Of a DNA stretch of 51,037 bases, positions 41,899-50,874 are shown one piece after another. This stretch comes from a virus. The translations under genes were made by a program, and so were the position numbers. The stretch spans positions 1 through 51,037 of IMG/VR virus record IMGVR_UViG_3300042392_002243; one strand, given 5' to 3'. The notes below the pieces were generated by a model. The model saw nothing but the letters and a program-made list of their open reading frames with translations. It made no database searches and had not been told where the DNA came from. Numbering within the stretch: the stretch's first letter is position 1; every line of letters begins with the position of its first letter.

Positions 41899-44462
41899 CT
41901 AAAAAGATCGAACAGTTCTGTTTGTACATTATCTGTAGGTTTTCTAATTTGCCATTTTACATTATCGTAAAATCTCTCAATAGAATTGTAAAGAATCTTT
42001 TCGAACATCTTTTCATAATCAACTTTAAAAATATCATCATACTCTACCGGTCTATTGTATTTAAAACCTACAACATCAATACCATACTTGTTAGGTTGAA
42101 GTGTGTAATAGAATCTGATCTTATCTCCAGATGAAATTTCTTCGTATTTTTTATCTATGCTTAGTCTCTTATTAATAAAGTTATGAAGATAAGCAGCCTT
42201 AACATGAACAGGTGTTCCTTTCGCTATATTAAACTCCCTACACTTAGTAGCATATTTTTCATAACCCTTCACACCCATAACAAATGCAATATCTTCGATA
42301 GGTAGAGTCTTAAACACTTCATATGTTTCCTTCAATATATTATTAGTTTGATGATGAGACTGTGTGAGAAGCATTGTCTCTATTATCTTCTTTGCGTAAG
42401 GCTTGACTGCGTTAGGCATAGAGGTTCTAACAACTTCCACACCAGTATATTTAAATTTATCTACTTTAATGCCCTCATCGTCAAGTATGTGCATTACATA
42501 TCGCTTTTTCTGTAAGAACAGACCAACATCCGCTATACATTCACGCTTGAAGACGAACCTACTATCTTTTGTTAATAGAGTTTTTTCAGCCCATGATGTA
42601 ATATTATTGTTGAGATAATCTTCAACGTCTTGAACGACGTTATAAAACTCAGGATTAATATCGGTACCTTTTTTAATAGGTACACGATCCTCTATACAAT
42701 CTAAAGAGAAGTAGCATGAATCTGTATCAGAATACACCCAGCTCTCTTCAAGAGTATTTTTATCTGTAATATTGAATTTGGTGGTAAGATAGTCCTGAAG
42801 AAATTTACCGGCTTGTTTAATAATAGCTTGACCTGTTAGAGTCACCGACGAAGCAATATCGTCGTCCCCGATGGGCGCTTGTTTGTTGCCCATGTATCCG
42901 TATGCAGAGTTAATAAGAATTTTAATAACCATTTGTTTAGTGTTAAGTCTCTCTACTTCATACTTTAATGAAGTATACTCCTCATCACTAGATTTAAGCT
43001 TTGCAAGCTGCTGCTTCGTTTCAAATAAGTCCTTCTTAATTTTTACTCGCTCATTGTAATAATAATCAAGAAACTCAGGTATAATACCTTTCTTCTTCTG
43101 AGTAAAAAGAAAACCTGCTTTTGTTAGGGAGCATTCTTCTGACTTAATAAATGTACTGAATTTATCCGGAGCTAACTCTATACATCTCCCTGAAACGTGA
43201 TAGATGTTAATATTACCATTACTGTTTTTCTCTATTCTACCTATTTTCGTTTCAGGAGATAAATTTAAGGAGATCATAACGTTTGGATATAGAGAGTTAG
43301 CATCAAACGACACGACGTTATTTTTAAAGCCGCTTTTAGGCTCAGCCACATACGCTCCTGGATTTTTACCAGCTCCCTGATTTCTAATAAAGGTAGATAG
43401 TACCTCTTTACGCTTTCTCGCTCGAATGGTTAGTGCCCCGTTAATCACTGATATAGTTCCCATCGCTCCTTCGAGTGTTGTTAGACCTACATAAGCTAAC
43501 ATTCGTAATAATACCACATACTGGAGCTTGTCTTCTAGGCGAACAAGAAGATTAACGTCTTGAATGTTATAGTCTACAAAGGTAGTCCAGTCTGTATCCG
43601 CTAGAGTAGATAGGTTCATGTCACCGTAGTCAACCTTTCTCTCACCTAGTTCTATCTCACCAATTGCATCAAGCTTGTATGACTCTCTCAGCTTAAGGCA
43701 GAACCTTCTATAGATATCGAGATAGTCAATACACGATATACCTTCAATATAATATCGTTTTTGTTGCCTACCGAATTTACCCATAACTTCACGATGGTAA
43801 ATATTACCTGTGGGTGATAAGCGATTTACATACTCTTGTCCAAGAATTCTCTCACATCTGTTAATAATATAGGGAATATCGAAGAACTCTGAGTTCCACC
43901 CACTTAACACATCTGGATAATCACTTTCAATATATTCAATAAACTTAATAAAAAGGTCTCTCTCATTTCTACAGTGAGTATATTTTACTTGTTTGTTATT
44001 TCCTGTGTAAGGCTTTAAACCAAAAGTGTGAAACTTTTTACTAAAGTTATCGTAACATGTTATTACATTGACAGTATGCTGCGGATCATCTACATCGGGA
44101 AATGAATCAACAGAATATGTCTCAATATCTATAAATGTTATTTTAAGATCATTCTTAGTAAATTCTGGCTTTTCATTTTCCGTCCAAAATGTATCAAGCA
44201 GATATTGCTGCACTACTGGTAAGTTTTCATAAACTCGCTTAATACCAGAGTCTTGAATAAATTTATTACGTTCGTAACTGTTATTGAAAACTTTCTTTTT
44301 GGCCTTTGTACCAAAAATTGTTTTTTTATCACCATTGTTATCTTCAATATAAAGATACGGCGAGACTGATACATCGTAAAGAACGCGCTTACCTTCTGTA
44401 TCCCAAGTAAATAGCCGAACTGACTGAGTTCGGCTACTATACACACAGTTTCTATAAGACAT
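41895..44462 (-). CDS. 43: DNA polymerase (gp43, family B)
   Basis: 855 residues (T4 gp43 is 898). Exo motifs: F-I-D-I-E-T-Y-S (D112, E114), D-V-L-S-G-W-N-S-E-F-F-D-I-P-Y-I; the polymerase motifs are S-F-D-A-N-S-L-Y-P-N-V-M (about 386), K-I-L-I-N-S-A-Y-G-Y-M-G-N and Y-S-D-T-D-S-C-Y-F (about 585). All catalytic aspartates are present, so both polymerase and proofreading activities are expected. The last residues (E-L-F-D-L-F-S) match the clamp-binding tail of T4 gp43. Own early promoter, embedded in a palindrome. Confidence 0.96.
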   Translation of the reverse strand: MSYRNCVYSSRTQSVRLFTWDTEGKRVLYDVSVSPYLYIEDNNGDKKTIFGTKAKKKVFNNSYERNKFIQDSGIKRVYENLPVVQQYLLDTFWTENEKPEFTKNDLKITFIDIETYSVDSFPDVDDPQHTVNVITCYDNFSKKFHTFGLKPYTGNNKQVKYTHCRNERDLFIKFIEYIESDYPDVLSGWNSEFFDIPYIINRCERILGQEYVNRLSPTGNIYHREVMGKFGRQQKRYYIEGISCIDYLDIYRRFCLKLRESYKLDAIGEIELGERKVDYGDMNLSTLADTDWTTFVDYNIQDVNLLVRLEDKLQYVVLLRMLAYVGLTTLEGAMGTISVINGALTIRARKRKEVLSTFIRNQGAGKNPGAYVAEPKSGFKNNVVSFDANSLYPNVMISLNLSPETKIGRIEKNSNGNINIYHVSGRCIELAPDKFSTFIKSEECSLTKAGFLFTQKKKGIIPEFLDYYYNERVKIKKDLFETKQQLAKLKSSDEEYTSLKYEVERLNTKQMVIKILINSAYGYMGNKQAPIGDDDIASSVTLTGQAIIKQAGKFLQDYLTTKFNITDKNTLEESWVYSDTDSCYFSLDCIEDRVPIKKGTDINPEFYNVVQDVEDYLNNNITSWAEKTLLTKDSRFVFKRECIADVGLFLQKKRYVMHILDDEGIKVDKFKYTGVEVVRTSMPNAVKPYAKKIIETMLLTQSHHQTNNILKETYEVFKTLPIEDIAFVMGVKGYEKYATKCREFNIAKGTPVHVKAAYLHNFINKRLSIDKKYEEISSGDKIRFYYTLQPNKYGIDVVGFKYNRPVEYDDIFKVDYEKMFEKILYNSIERFYDNVKWQIRKPTDNVQTELFDLFS

Positions 44463-44464
44463 AT

Positions 44465-44498
44465 AAAGCTATTATAGCTTTACATATTATTAATTCAA
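44465..44498 (-). promoter_or_regulatory. Early promoter of DNA polymerase with palindromic -10
   Basis: TTGAAT (44493-44498), 16-nt spacer, TATAAT (44471-44476), 8 nt to the ATG at 44462. The -10 is the centre of a 17-nt perfect palindrome AAAGCTATTATAGCTTT (44465-44481), which could be an operator. T4 gp43 represses its own mRNA through a hairpin; this one would lie at the transcription start. Confidence 0.65.
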
Positions 44499-45709
44499 CT
44501 ATTCCATCTCTTGAGATATTTTCTCTCCGAAGAACCATAAGGAGTATTAAGAGCTTCAAGGTGGCATCCTATATTTTCTGGCAACTCTAAAAATCTTTGA
44601 GATCCTATGTGTCTAAACATCTCAACATTACTATAATATTTTGGCTTATTTTTGAGCACCGCTTCAAGCTTTTGTTCCAAGTCATCACCGGTCTTAAACT
44701 TAAGAAACTCTGGAGCATTTTTATAGGTCTCCATGTCCTGGACCAAGCAGGGTAATCCCATAACGCACGATTCAATAAATTTAATATCAGACTTAGATCT
44801 GTTAAAGCTATTATCTAATAGAGGAGCTATCATAACCTGAGCGTTCAAATTAGCTATAAATCTTGGATAGTCTGCTAATGTCTGCCAGGGATGGAATTCT
44901 ATTTTACGCTGTTGAACATATTTTAGTAGAGGTGGTGGAAATGCTCCTACAAATACCCACTGATATTTATCAATAGTCTTTTCTACTAATTTTAATACAT
45001 GTGAAAAATCATCTACACCTCCGTTTTTATTTTCAACATCATAATGAGCACCTGAGCCTGTATATAACACACGAGGTTTTTTCTTATTTTTATCATAGGT
45101 GTCGTAAATACGCCTTTTATCATATACGTGGCCCATCCAAGAGTACGGTACAAAGTTAGGAATTACAGTTATTTCTTTTTTACCGGTGCGTTCTTGATAT
45201 AGCTTCTTCATGTAATCACAGGTAACTGTAACCTCGTCACACATATTGATAATCTCAATACAGTTATTGCGAATTTCATCATTATCAAAAGCGAATTTAA
45301 ATTTATTATAGTCAGGAATATCCTCTCTGAATACAACGTCGTCAACTTCGTAAATTAACTTAAATTGATGATCTTGCTGTACTTGTTTAAGGTATTTAAT
45401 AAATTCTTTTTGATCAGTAGAGGCTTGCCTCTGTACCTTAACTGATTTTACTCCTGTATACCATCTTGGATCAAACACCATGGCGGTAAGAGACGTAGAA
45501 CAACCTACTCCGGTTTCGTTTATATGTTTTTCAGGCCATAGAATTCTCCAAAAACCACAGCCAGAATAATCTGCAAGATAATTAACATAGCGTGGCAATG
45601 AAAGCTCTCTAGGCTGCTCCGGAGCTACTATTTTCTGCGGTGAAGCTTGTACACCGAAGGGATTTACGAAAGGAACGGCAAAAGGATTAGCAAAAGGCTG
45701 CGCAAACAT
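44495..45709 (-). CDS. Glycosyltransferase, GT4-like, with N-terminal NPF repeats
   Basis: 404 residues from the ATG at 45709; the frame to 45745 would overlap gene 46. The first 20 residues are a repeated N-P-F/V-P-F stretch (FANPFAVPFVNPFGV), then a GT-B fold: L-I-Y-E-V-D-D-V-V-F, C-D-E-V-T-V-T-C-D-Y-M, I-T-V-I-P-N-F-V-P, and P-R-V-L-Y-T-G-S-G-A-H-Y. The donor-binding half contains W-V-F-V-G-A-F-P-P and I-A-P-L-L-D-N-S-F-N-R-S-K-S-D-I-K-F-I-E, a GT4-type E motif. Target glycan or DNA base unknown. Confidence 0.78.
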   Translation of the reverse strand: MFAQPFANPFAVPFVNPFGVQASPQKIVAPEQPRELSLPRYVNYLADYSGCGFWRILWPEKHINETGVGCSTSLTAMVFDPRWYTGVKSVKVQRQASTDQKEFIKYLKQVQQDHQFKLIYEVDDVVFREDIPDYNKFKFAFDNDEIRNNCIEIINMCDEVTVTCDYMKKLYQERTGKKEITVIPNFVPYSWMGHVYDKRRIYDTYDKNKKKPRVLYTGSGAHYDVENKNGGVDDFSHVLKLVEKTIDKYQWVFVGAFPPPLLKYVQQRKIEFHPWQTLADYPRFIANLNAQVMIAPLLDNSFNRSKSDIKFIESCVMGLPCLVQDMETYKNAPEFLKFKTGDDLEQKLEAVLKNKPKYYSNVEMFRHIGSQRFLELPENIGCHLEALNTPYGSSERKYLKRWNS

Positions 45710-45725
45710 ATGTGTTATATTTACA

Positions 45726-47534
45726 TTAGTAATCCAAATAGTCAATACGCCTCGTTATACCATTTTGCTTTTCTAGGAAAATAACATCTCCAGTAACCGC
45801 TTTAACGGACTCCTTTCTGTGCGATATAACAATAGAACATTCATCTAAGGTACTAACCCTTTCCTTGAGTATCTCAGTAATTAAGTCAATGCCCTTCTCA
45901 TCAAAAGACGAATCAAATAATTCATCGTATATCGCTATATTGTAACTCACACCTCCTTGCATTCTTCTAATATCAGAAAATGCGAATAAACAAGCAAGAT
46001 CTATAGATTTACGCTCTGCACCTGAGAAATTAAAATAAGAGCATATTTTATTTTTATCATTAACAATCTGCTCTTCAAAATATTCATCAAATACGCATAC
46101 AGAATTTGAATCTAACTTTTTAAGATAGTAATACAACTTACTATTGAGAAGTTCTAGAAGTTTGTTTACTATATAAGATTTAACACCCTCTTCACTGATA
46201 ACAAACTTTACTATATCTAGAGTGCTTAGCTGTTTAGATATAGTTGAAACTATATCATTTACTTGATTAAGTCTGCTTTGTGTCTCATCAATTAAATCAT
46301 CAAACTCTGTCTTACTTTCATTTAGAGTTTCTATATCTTGTATAAGCTCATCTTGCCACTTTGTCAACTGAGTGATACGATTTGTAATATTTTCGTTATA
46401 TTGAATCTTTAAGCTAGTCTCATTTATTAATTTGTTTTTTTCCTGAATAGCTTTTTTAATTTTTAATTTTTGACTCTCTACTTCTTGTATCTTTACGCTA
46501 ATTTCTTCTACTTCTTTTGCTATAAGAATCATTTCATCTTTAAGCAATAGCTTTTCTTTATGAATATTCTCTTTATCGTGTTCTTGAATTGGTCTCAAAC
46601 AAACTGGACAACTATCACTATCTGTTCCAATCTTCTTATAAATTTCTTTCTTGTGTATAATAGTAGCTTTTTTATTAGAAGTGTCTCCTACTAATAAATT
46701 TTTTAAATCATCATTTTCGATAAGTTTATCCTCTAGTTTATCTATTGTGAGTTGAATATCATCAATGTTTTGAATATCTGAACTCTCTTGTAGCTCTTTA
46801 TTTAGCTTTTCTAGTTCAAGAGCGTTAGAGGATTGTCTTTCCAAATATAACTTACGCTTGTCTTCCTTTCTTTCAATTAATTTTTGCTTTTGATTATTAT
46901 AATTTTGAAGTGTTTTATTAATTTCATCTAACTTTGCATAATTAATATCATATTCTCTTTTAATATCATTATATTCCTGTCTCAGTGTCGAAATCATCTT
47001 ACTAAAGACCTCCATTCCGAAGATATCTTCAATAAACTTACGTTTCTCGACTTTATTTTTTGCCATAAACGGAATAGTATTATTAACCGTCATGATAACA
47101 CAGTTTTGAAAAATAGCAGGTGACGCACTCAGAACATCACATATGTATTTGGTGGTATTAGCTATGCTGTCGCGTGTTTTATCTACTCCGTCTTTATAAA
47201 CACTTACTTTAGTAGGTGTAAGTGTACGTACAATATGAAATTTATTTTTACCTTTAGGTGAATCTATATTAAATTCTAATTCTACTTGTGTTTTTCCACC
47301 TGTTATATTATTTGTAATAAGATCTTTTTTAATTTCTCTTAAAGTCTCGCCAAAAATAGCAAAGTATATAGCATCAGCCACAGTAGATTTACCTACTGCG
47401 TTCTGTCTATCGGGTTTATCTTTATTATTACCTGTTATAAGGTGTAATCCCTTTCGAAAATCAACCGAAACAACCTCATTACCAACCGATAGAAAGTTTT
47501 GAATTGTTATTTTAGTAAATGTTACCTTTTTCAT
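45726..47534 (-). CDS. 46: Recombination endonuclease subunit gp46 (Rad50/SbcC-like)
   Basis: 602 residues from the ATG at 47534, which overlaps the gp47 stop (ATGA). With gp47 it forms the Mre11/Rad50-type nuclease that resects DNA ends and supplies ssDNA for UvsX. Walker A is D-R-Q-N-A-V-G-K-S-T (about 46-55); a coiled coil at about 180-450 has its zinc hook D-S-C-P-V-C-L-R-P (about 310); the C-terminal half has the signature and D-loop (N-F-S-G-A-E-R-K-S, Y-D-E-L-F-D-S-S-F-D-E-K-G). Length is close to T4 gp46 (560). Confidence 0.94.
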   Translation of the reverse strand: MKKVTFTKITIQNFLSVGNEVVSVDFRKGLHLITGNNKDKPDRQNAVGKSTVADAIYFAIFGETLREIKKDLITNNITGGKTQVELEFNIDSPKGKNKFHIVRTLTPTKVSVYKDGVDKTRDSIANTTKYICDVLSASPAIFQNCVIMTVNNTIPFMAKNKVEKRKFIEDIFGMEVFSKMISTLRQEYNDIKREYDINYAKLDEINKTLQNYNNQKQKLIERKEDKRKLYLERQSSNALELEKLNKELQESSDIQNIDDIQLTIDKLEDKLIENDDLKNLLVGDTSNKKATIIHKKEIYKKIGTDSDSCPVCLRPIQEHDKENIHKEKLLLKDEMILIAKEVEEISVKIQEVESQKLKIKKAIQEKNKLINETSLKIQYNENITNRITQLTKWQDELIQDIETLNESKTEFDDLIDETQSRLNQVNDIVSTISKQLSTLDIVKFVISEEGVKSYIVNKLLELLNSKLYYYLKKLDSNSVCVFDEYFEEQIVNDKNKICSYFNFSGAERKSIDLACLFAFSDIRRMQGGVSYNIAIYDELFDSSFDEKGIDLITEILKERVSTLDECSIVISHRKESVKAVTGDVIFLEKQNGITRRIDYLDY

Positions 47535-48580
47535 ACAGTACACTTATTATAAAGATCTAGCGTATAGTTAAGTATATCATTTTTATCTTCTATGTCAAGA
47601 AGATTTATAAATTCCTCAATAGCGCACGTAATATCAATTCCAGATAGATCTTTATCATTGTTATCATTACTAATTTTATTATAACTCAAATCATATTCTA
47701 TTTGTAGAGCTTCAGGCTTTAGTAAATTTAACTTTGATGTAAGAATAGCTAAATCTTCTTGCGATATATTTCTGTCTACTTTAAATTTAACTATATTATT
47801 GAGAAATAATGTTTTTATTTCCGATGTAATAGTTGTAGCCTCTACAAGATCACTCAAATTAATTTTCTTATAGTGAGGTGATATAGTATTTTCAATAAAC
47901 TCATATTCTTGCGTATCAATATCAAGTATGTGATAGCCTTTAGTATTATCACAATCGCCGAAATCCATTTGAAACGGATTACCTACATACAAAATGGTGC
48001 CTGAGCCGTATTTTTTTTCATGTCTAAAGTGAAAGTGACCTGAAATAATTAAAGAACTCTTACTTAATAACTCCTTAACACTTAGACCGTCTTCACAATC
48101 CTTATATGAATTCATCTTGAACGTTTCAATTTCAAAATGACCAAAAATAATATCACTTTTTTCTATTTGTTTAGTAGAGGTACCCCACGGACACAATGTT
48201 ATTGTTTTATCAAATACACTTAATGTAGTAACCTTATCTATTACTGAGATATTCCTACTATTTTTAAAGAGAGAAAGAGAGTTAACATCAGTTCTATGTT
48301 TATAGTATATGTCATGATTACCAACTAAAGCAATAACATTAAAGTCTTCAAAAATTTTTAATATATCTGCAGATACTTGAAGTGTATTAACTGATATCTC
48401 ACTTCTATTATGATACCAGTCGCCACAGAATATAATATCCTTTATATTCTGTTTTTTGAGCTCTCTGCAAAGCCAGTTAGCCCAATTCAAAGCAATTTCA
48501 TGCCATTGAGTGCTATTAGTATGTACACCTAAGTGTAGGTCAGATATAATAGCAACTCTAGGCTTATTAATCTTGATCAT
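47531..48580 (-). CDS. 47: Recombination endonuclease subunit gp47 (Mre11/SbcD-like)
   Basis: 349 residues from the ATG at 48580 (MIKINKPRVAIISDLHLG); earlier in-frame Met codons would overlap gp55 by more than 30 nt. Phosphoesterase motifs: I-S-D-L-H-L-G (motif I), F-C-G-D-W-Y-H-N-R-S (II), L-V-G-N-H-D-I-Y-Y (III), I-I-S-G-H-F-H-F-R-H (IV) and Y-V-G-N-P-F-Q. All manganese ligands are visible. T4 gp47 is 339 residues. The 3' end couples to gene 46. Confidence 0.94.
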   Translation of the reverse strand: MIKINKPRVAIISDLHLGVHTNSTQWHEIALNWANWLCRELKKQNIKDIIFCGDWYHNRSEISVNTLQVSADILKIFEDFNVIALVGNHDIYYKHRTDVNSLSLFKNSRNISVIDKVTTLSVFDKTITLCPWGTSTKQIEKSDIIFGHFEIETFKMNSYKDCEDGLSVKELLSKSSLIISGHFHFRHEKKYGSGTILYVGNPFQMDFGDCDNTKGYHILDIDTQEYEFIENTISPHYKKINLSDLVEATTITSEIKTLFLNNIVKFKVDRNISQEDLAILTSKLNLLKPEALQIEYDLSYNKISNDNNDKDLSGIDITCAIEEFINLLDIEDKNDILNYTLDLYNKCTV

Positions 48581-49004
48581 AGAAGTCGTCATCACCATCA
48601 CCTACAGGTTTAACATAAACGAGATTGTTACATGTTTTAGGATCATTCATAATATCCTCATATACTTTCTCTCTATAGTTTTTTTCTGCTTCATGATGCC
48701 TTTTTTCCTTTTTAATACGATTAACGAACGCATTAAATGCAATCGTTGTAAAATATGAGAAAGGGTTTGACTCAGCAGCAAATTTATATTTTTTACCCTT
48801 AAGTGCTGAGTACATTTTAATAAGAGAGTCTCCTATCATGTCGTCTTTGTAAGTATAATTAATAAACGAGCTATTATAGCTTAGACCATAAGCAATTTTT
48901 TTAATATTCTCAGCAAGGTCATCAGTCAAAATATCAGATTCATAGTACTTACGTAAAGATTCTTTAAATTCGACAGGATTTACGTAGTAATTTTCTTTAG
49001 ACAT
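48567..49004 (-). CDS. 55: Late-promoter sigma factor gp55
   Basis: 145 residues. Divergent sigma70-family protein that directs host RNA polymerase to TATAAATA-type late promoters, which are abundant here. Visible: D-D-M-I-G-D-S-L-I-K-M-Y-S-A-L-K (helical region 2 type), N-P-F-S-Y-F-T-T-I-A-F-N-A-F-V-N-R-I-K-K-E-K (the region 2.4-like W-free helix). The acidic C-terminus D-D-D-F-Y-D-Q-D is a possible clamp contact, as the T4 C-terminus is. T4 gp55 is 185 residues. It has an excellent early promoter. Confidence 0.88.
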   Translation of the reverse strand: MSKENYYVNPVEFKESLRKYYESDILTDDLAENIKKIAYGLSYNSSFINYTYKDDMIGDSLIKMYSALKGKKYKFAAESNPFSYFTTIAFNAFVNRIKKEKRHHEAEKNYREKVYEDIMNDPKTCNNLVYVKPVGDGDDDFYDQD

Positions 49005-49010
49005 AACTAA

Positions 49011-49038
49011 ATTATATACTAATGTTAATTTATATCAA
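49011..49038 (-). promoter_or_regulatory. Early sigma70-type promoter of gp55
   Basis: TTGATA (49033-49038), 16-nt spacer, TATAAT (49011-49016), 6 nt to the ATG at 49004. The -10 region (TAGTATATAATTT) is identical to that of uvsX. Confidence 0.75.
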
Positions 49039-50476
49039 TATCTTTTTCGGTATATAGTATTTTTTCCGCATTATAAATTTGTTTTCTTTTTTCTGAATGC
49101 TTCATACCATAATTTAAACTATCACACAGGTCAATAATGAGGAGCTTTTTTTTATTTTTATGTAATCTCAATCCTCTACCTATCGACTGTACAGTTCTAA
49201 TAAAAGATTTACCTCCAGATACGAATAAAATATTATGAAGGTTTTTAATATTAACACCGGTAGAGAATATAGCACTTATTGCAATGCAAATTATATCATC
49301 ACTACTCTCCATGAGTTTTTTTATTTTTTCCCGCTCTTCAATTTCCACATCCCCTCTAATAAAGAAGACTCTCTTACTGGAGCATGTGTTTTTTATTACT
49401 TCAAACAAGTTTTCACCGTGTATAATATGATTAACAAGAATTAATGTATTATTAGTAAGCTTATTGCTTAATTGACCTATAAATTTGTTGCGTTTTTCGT
49501 GTGTATATATGAAACTAAGCTCATTTCTATACTCGCTGTCTGTAGTATTTGGAATAATAGGAGATACATAATTAAGATTAATTATTTTAACCTCTACATT
49601 TGTAAGATAACTCTCTAGACGAAGGTCGTGACTGTTTTTTTCATATAGAACTGGTCCAAGCTTACCTATAATAAACCATCTAGCTAGTTTATCCTCAGGT
49701 AGTGTACCTGTAAATCCGTATCTATTACTTGTTTTAATATTAGATATAATTTTACTAATCTCATTTGATGATTTTACCTTATGACACTCATCAACTACTA
49801 GCAAATCTACATATTTAACCCATTCGTTATCTTTGAACTGCGAAAGAAGTATCTGAATGTTGCATATAATGACGTTACTCGTGAAGTCTGGCTTGTTATT
49901 ACCAGTCCATTTTGTTACTTTAAATGTAGTACCGCTAGCTATAAACTCATCATACGTTTGTTGTACTAGTCCTAAATCCGGTACTATCATTATACACTTA
50001 AAAGTAGTAGCGTTGGGCGAATTTCTATAATAATTTTCAATTAGAGCAGCAGTAGTTAGCGTTTTACCGGCTCCTGTACCTAAAACACACGTACCCCAAC
50101 CGTTTTTTATAGCCTTTTCTATTACCTCTTCTTGATAGTCTCTTAATTTAAGTGAAAAATCTTTAAAAATTGGATTGGATGATCCGCAGTTAAGCGCTTC
50201 TTTAAATTTTTCAGTTAAAGTTATGTTATCTGTTATTTGATTGGATATTAAGTACTTTTTTATCTCCCAAAATAGACCTAAATCACAAAGGCCTGTAGGA
50301 GTAATAGCATATTTTCGTGTTGGTAATTTAATTCTTCTTGAACTAAATCTTTTTTGTACAAAAACAGCATTTTTATCTTCTACACTAAAATGCTCTCGAA
50401 GATTTTCATAAATATCTCTATTATCACACTTAATTATTAACTTACGATTTGTTTTAGTGTAATCAAAAGTAATCAT
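49025..50476 (-). CDS. uvsW: DNA/RNA helicase UvsW
   Basis: 483 residues (T4 UvsW is 587 with an extra N-terminal part). SF2 helicase that unwinds R-loops and branched DNA and helps to switch origin use. Walker A is L-G-T-G-A-G-K-T (132-139), with a preceding Q-like L-R-D-Y-Q; D-E-C-H (V-V-D-E-C-H-K, about 225); motif III T-G-T-L-P; motif V A-I-F-S-T-G-V-N; motif VI Q-S-I-G-R-G-L-R. ATGA overlap with uvsY, the same gene pair as in T4. Confidence 0.93.
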   Translation of the reverse strand: MITFDYTKTNRKLIIKCDNRDIYENLREHFSVEDKNAVFVQKRFSSRRIKLPTRKYAITPTGLCDLGLFWEIKKYLISNQITDNITLTEKFKEALNCGSSNPIFKDFSLKLRDYQEEVIEKAIKNGWGTCVLGTGAGKTLTTAALIENYYRNSPNATTFKCIMIVPDLGLVQQTYDEFIASGTTFKVTKWTGNNKPDFTSNVIICNIQILLSQFKDNEWVKYVDLLVVDECHKVKSSNEISKIISNIKTSNRYGFTGTLPEDKLARWFIIGKLGPVLYEKNSHDLRLESYLTNVEVKIINLNYVSPIIPNTTDSEYRNELSFIYTHEKRNKFIGQLSNKLTNNTLILVNHIIHGENLFEVIKNTCSSKRVFFIRGDVEIEEREKIKKLMESSDDIICIAISAIFSTGVNIKNLHNILFVSGGKSFIRTVQSIGRGLRLHKNKKKLLIIDLCDSLNYGMKHSEKRKQIYNAEKILYTEKDIDIN

Positions 50477-50868
50477 AACTGCTCAAGCTTTTGTATTTCA
50501 ATAATATTTTTAATATCATACCCCATACCTGACATAATTTTTTCAACTTTTTCGAGATACTCTACAATAAATTCATACTCTTTTATAGAATCAGCAATAG
50601 ATGTTAACTCTTCTGTAGCTTCTGCAGCTATTTCTGCTGTCTGTTGAGTTAGTTTAACTGGAGCTTCAGCTATAATTTTTGTTACAAGTACTTTTTTAAG
50701 GTTTTTCTTTTTTTTATGTAAAGATTGTAGAGTTATTTTTGCATCAATTAATCTAGCCGCCCAAAAATGCTTACGTGAAGGTAACTTAAGTTGTATTTCT
50801 TTAATATTAAAATCAGTAATTAAAAGATCACCATTAATTTCTTCTTTATATCTTTTTAGCAATTCCAC
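50473..50868 (-). CDS. uvsY: UvsY-like recombination mediator
   Basis: 131 residues with GTG start; T4 UvsY is 137. It loads UvsX onto gp32-coated ssDNA. Evidence is position next to uvsW, size, a central basic segment (K-K-K-K-N-L-K-K-V) and the C-terminal helix Y-D-I-K-N-I-I-E-I-Q-K-L comparable to the F-A-I-K-H-I-Q-D of T4 UvsY. Ends ATGA-coupled to uvsW. The early promoter is 6 nt upstream. Confidence 0.72.
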   Translation of the reverse strand: MELLKRYKEEINGDLLITDFNIKEIQLKLPSRKHFWAARLIDAKITLQSLHKKKKNLKKVLVTKIIAEAPVKLTQQTAEIAAEATEELTSIADSIKEYEFIVEYLEKVEKIMSGMGYDIKNIIEIQKLEQL

Positions 50869-50874
50869 AGAATT

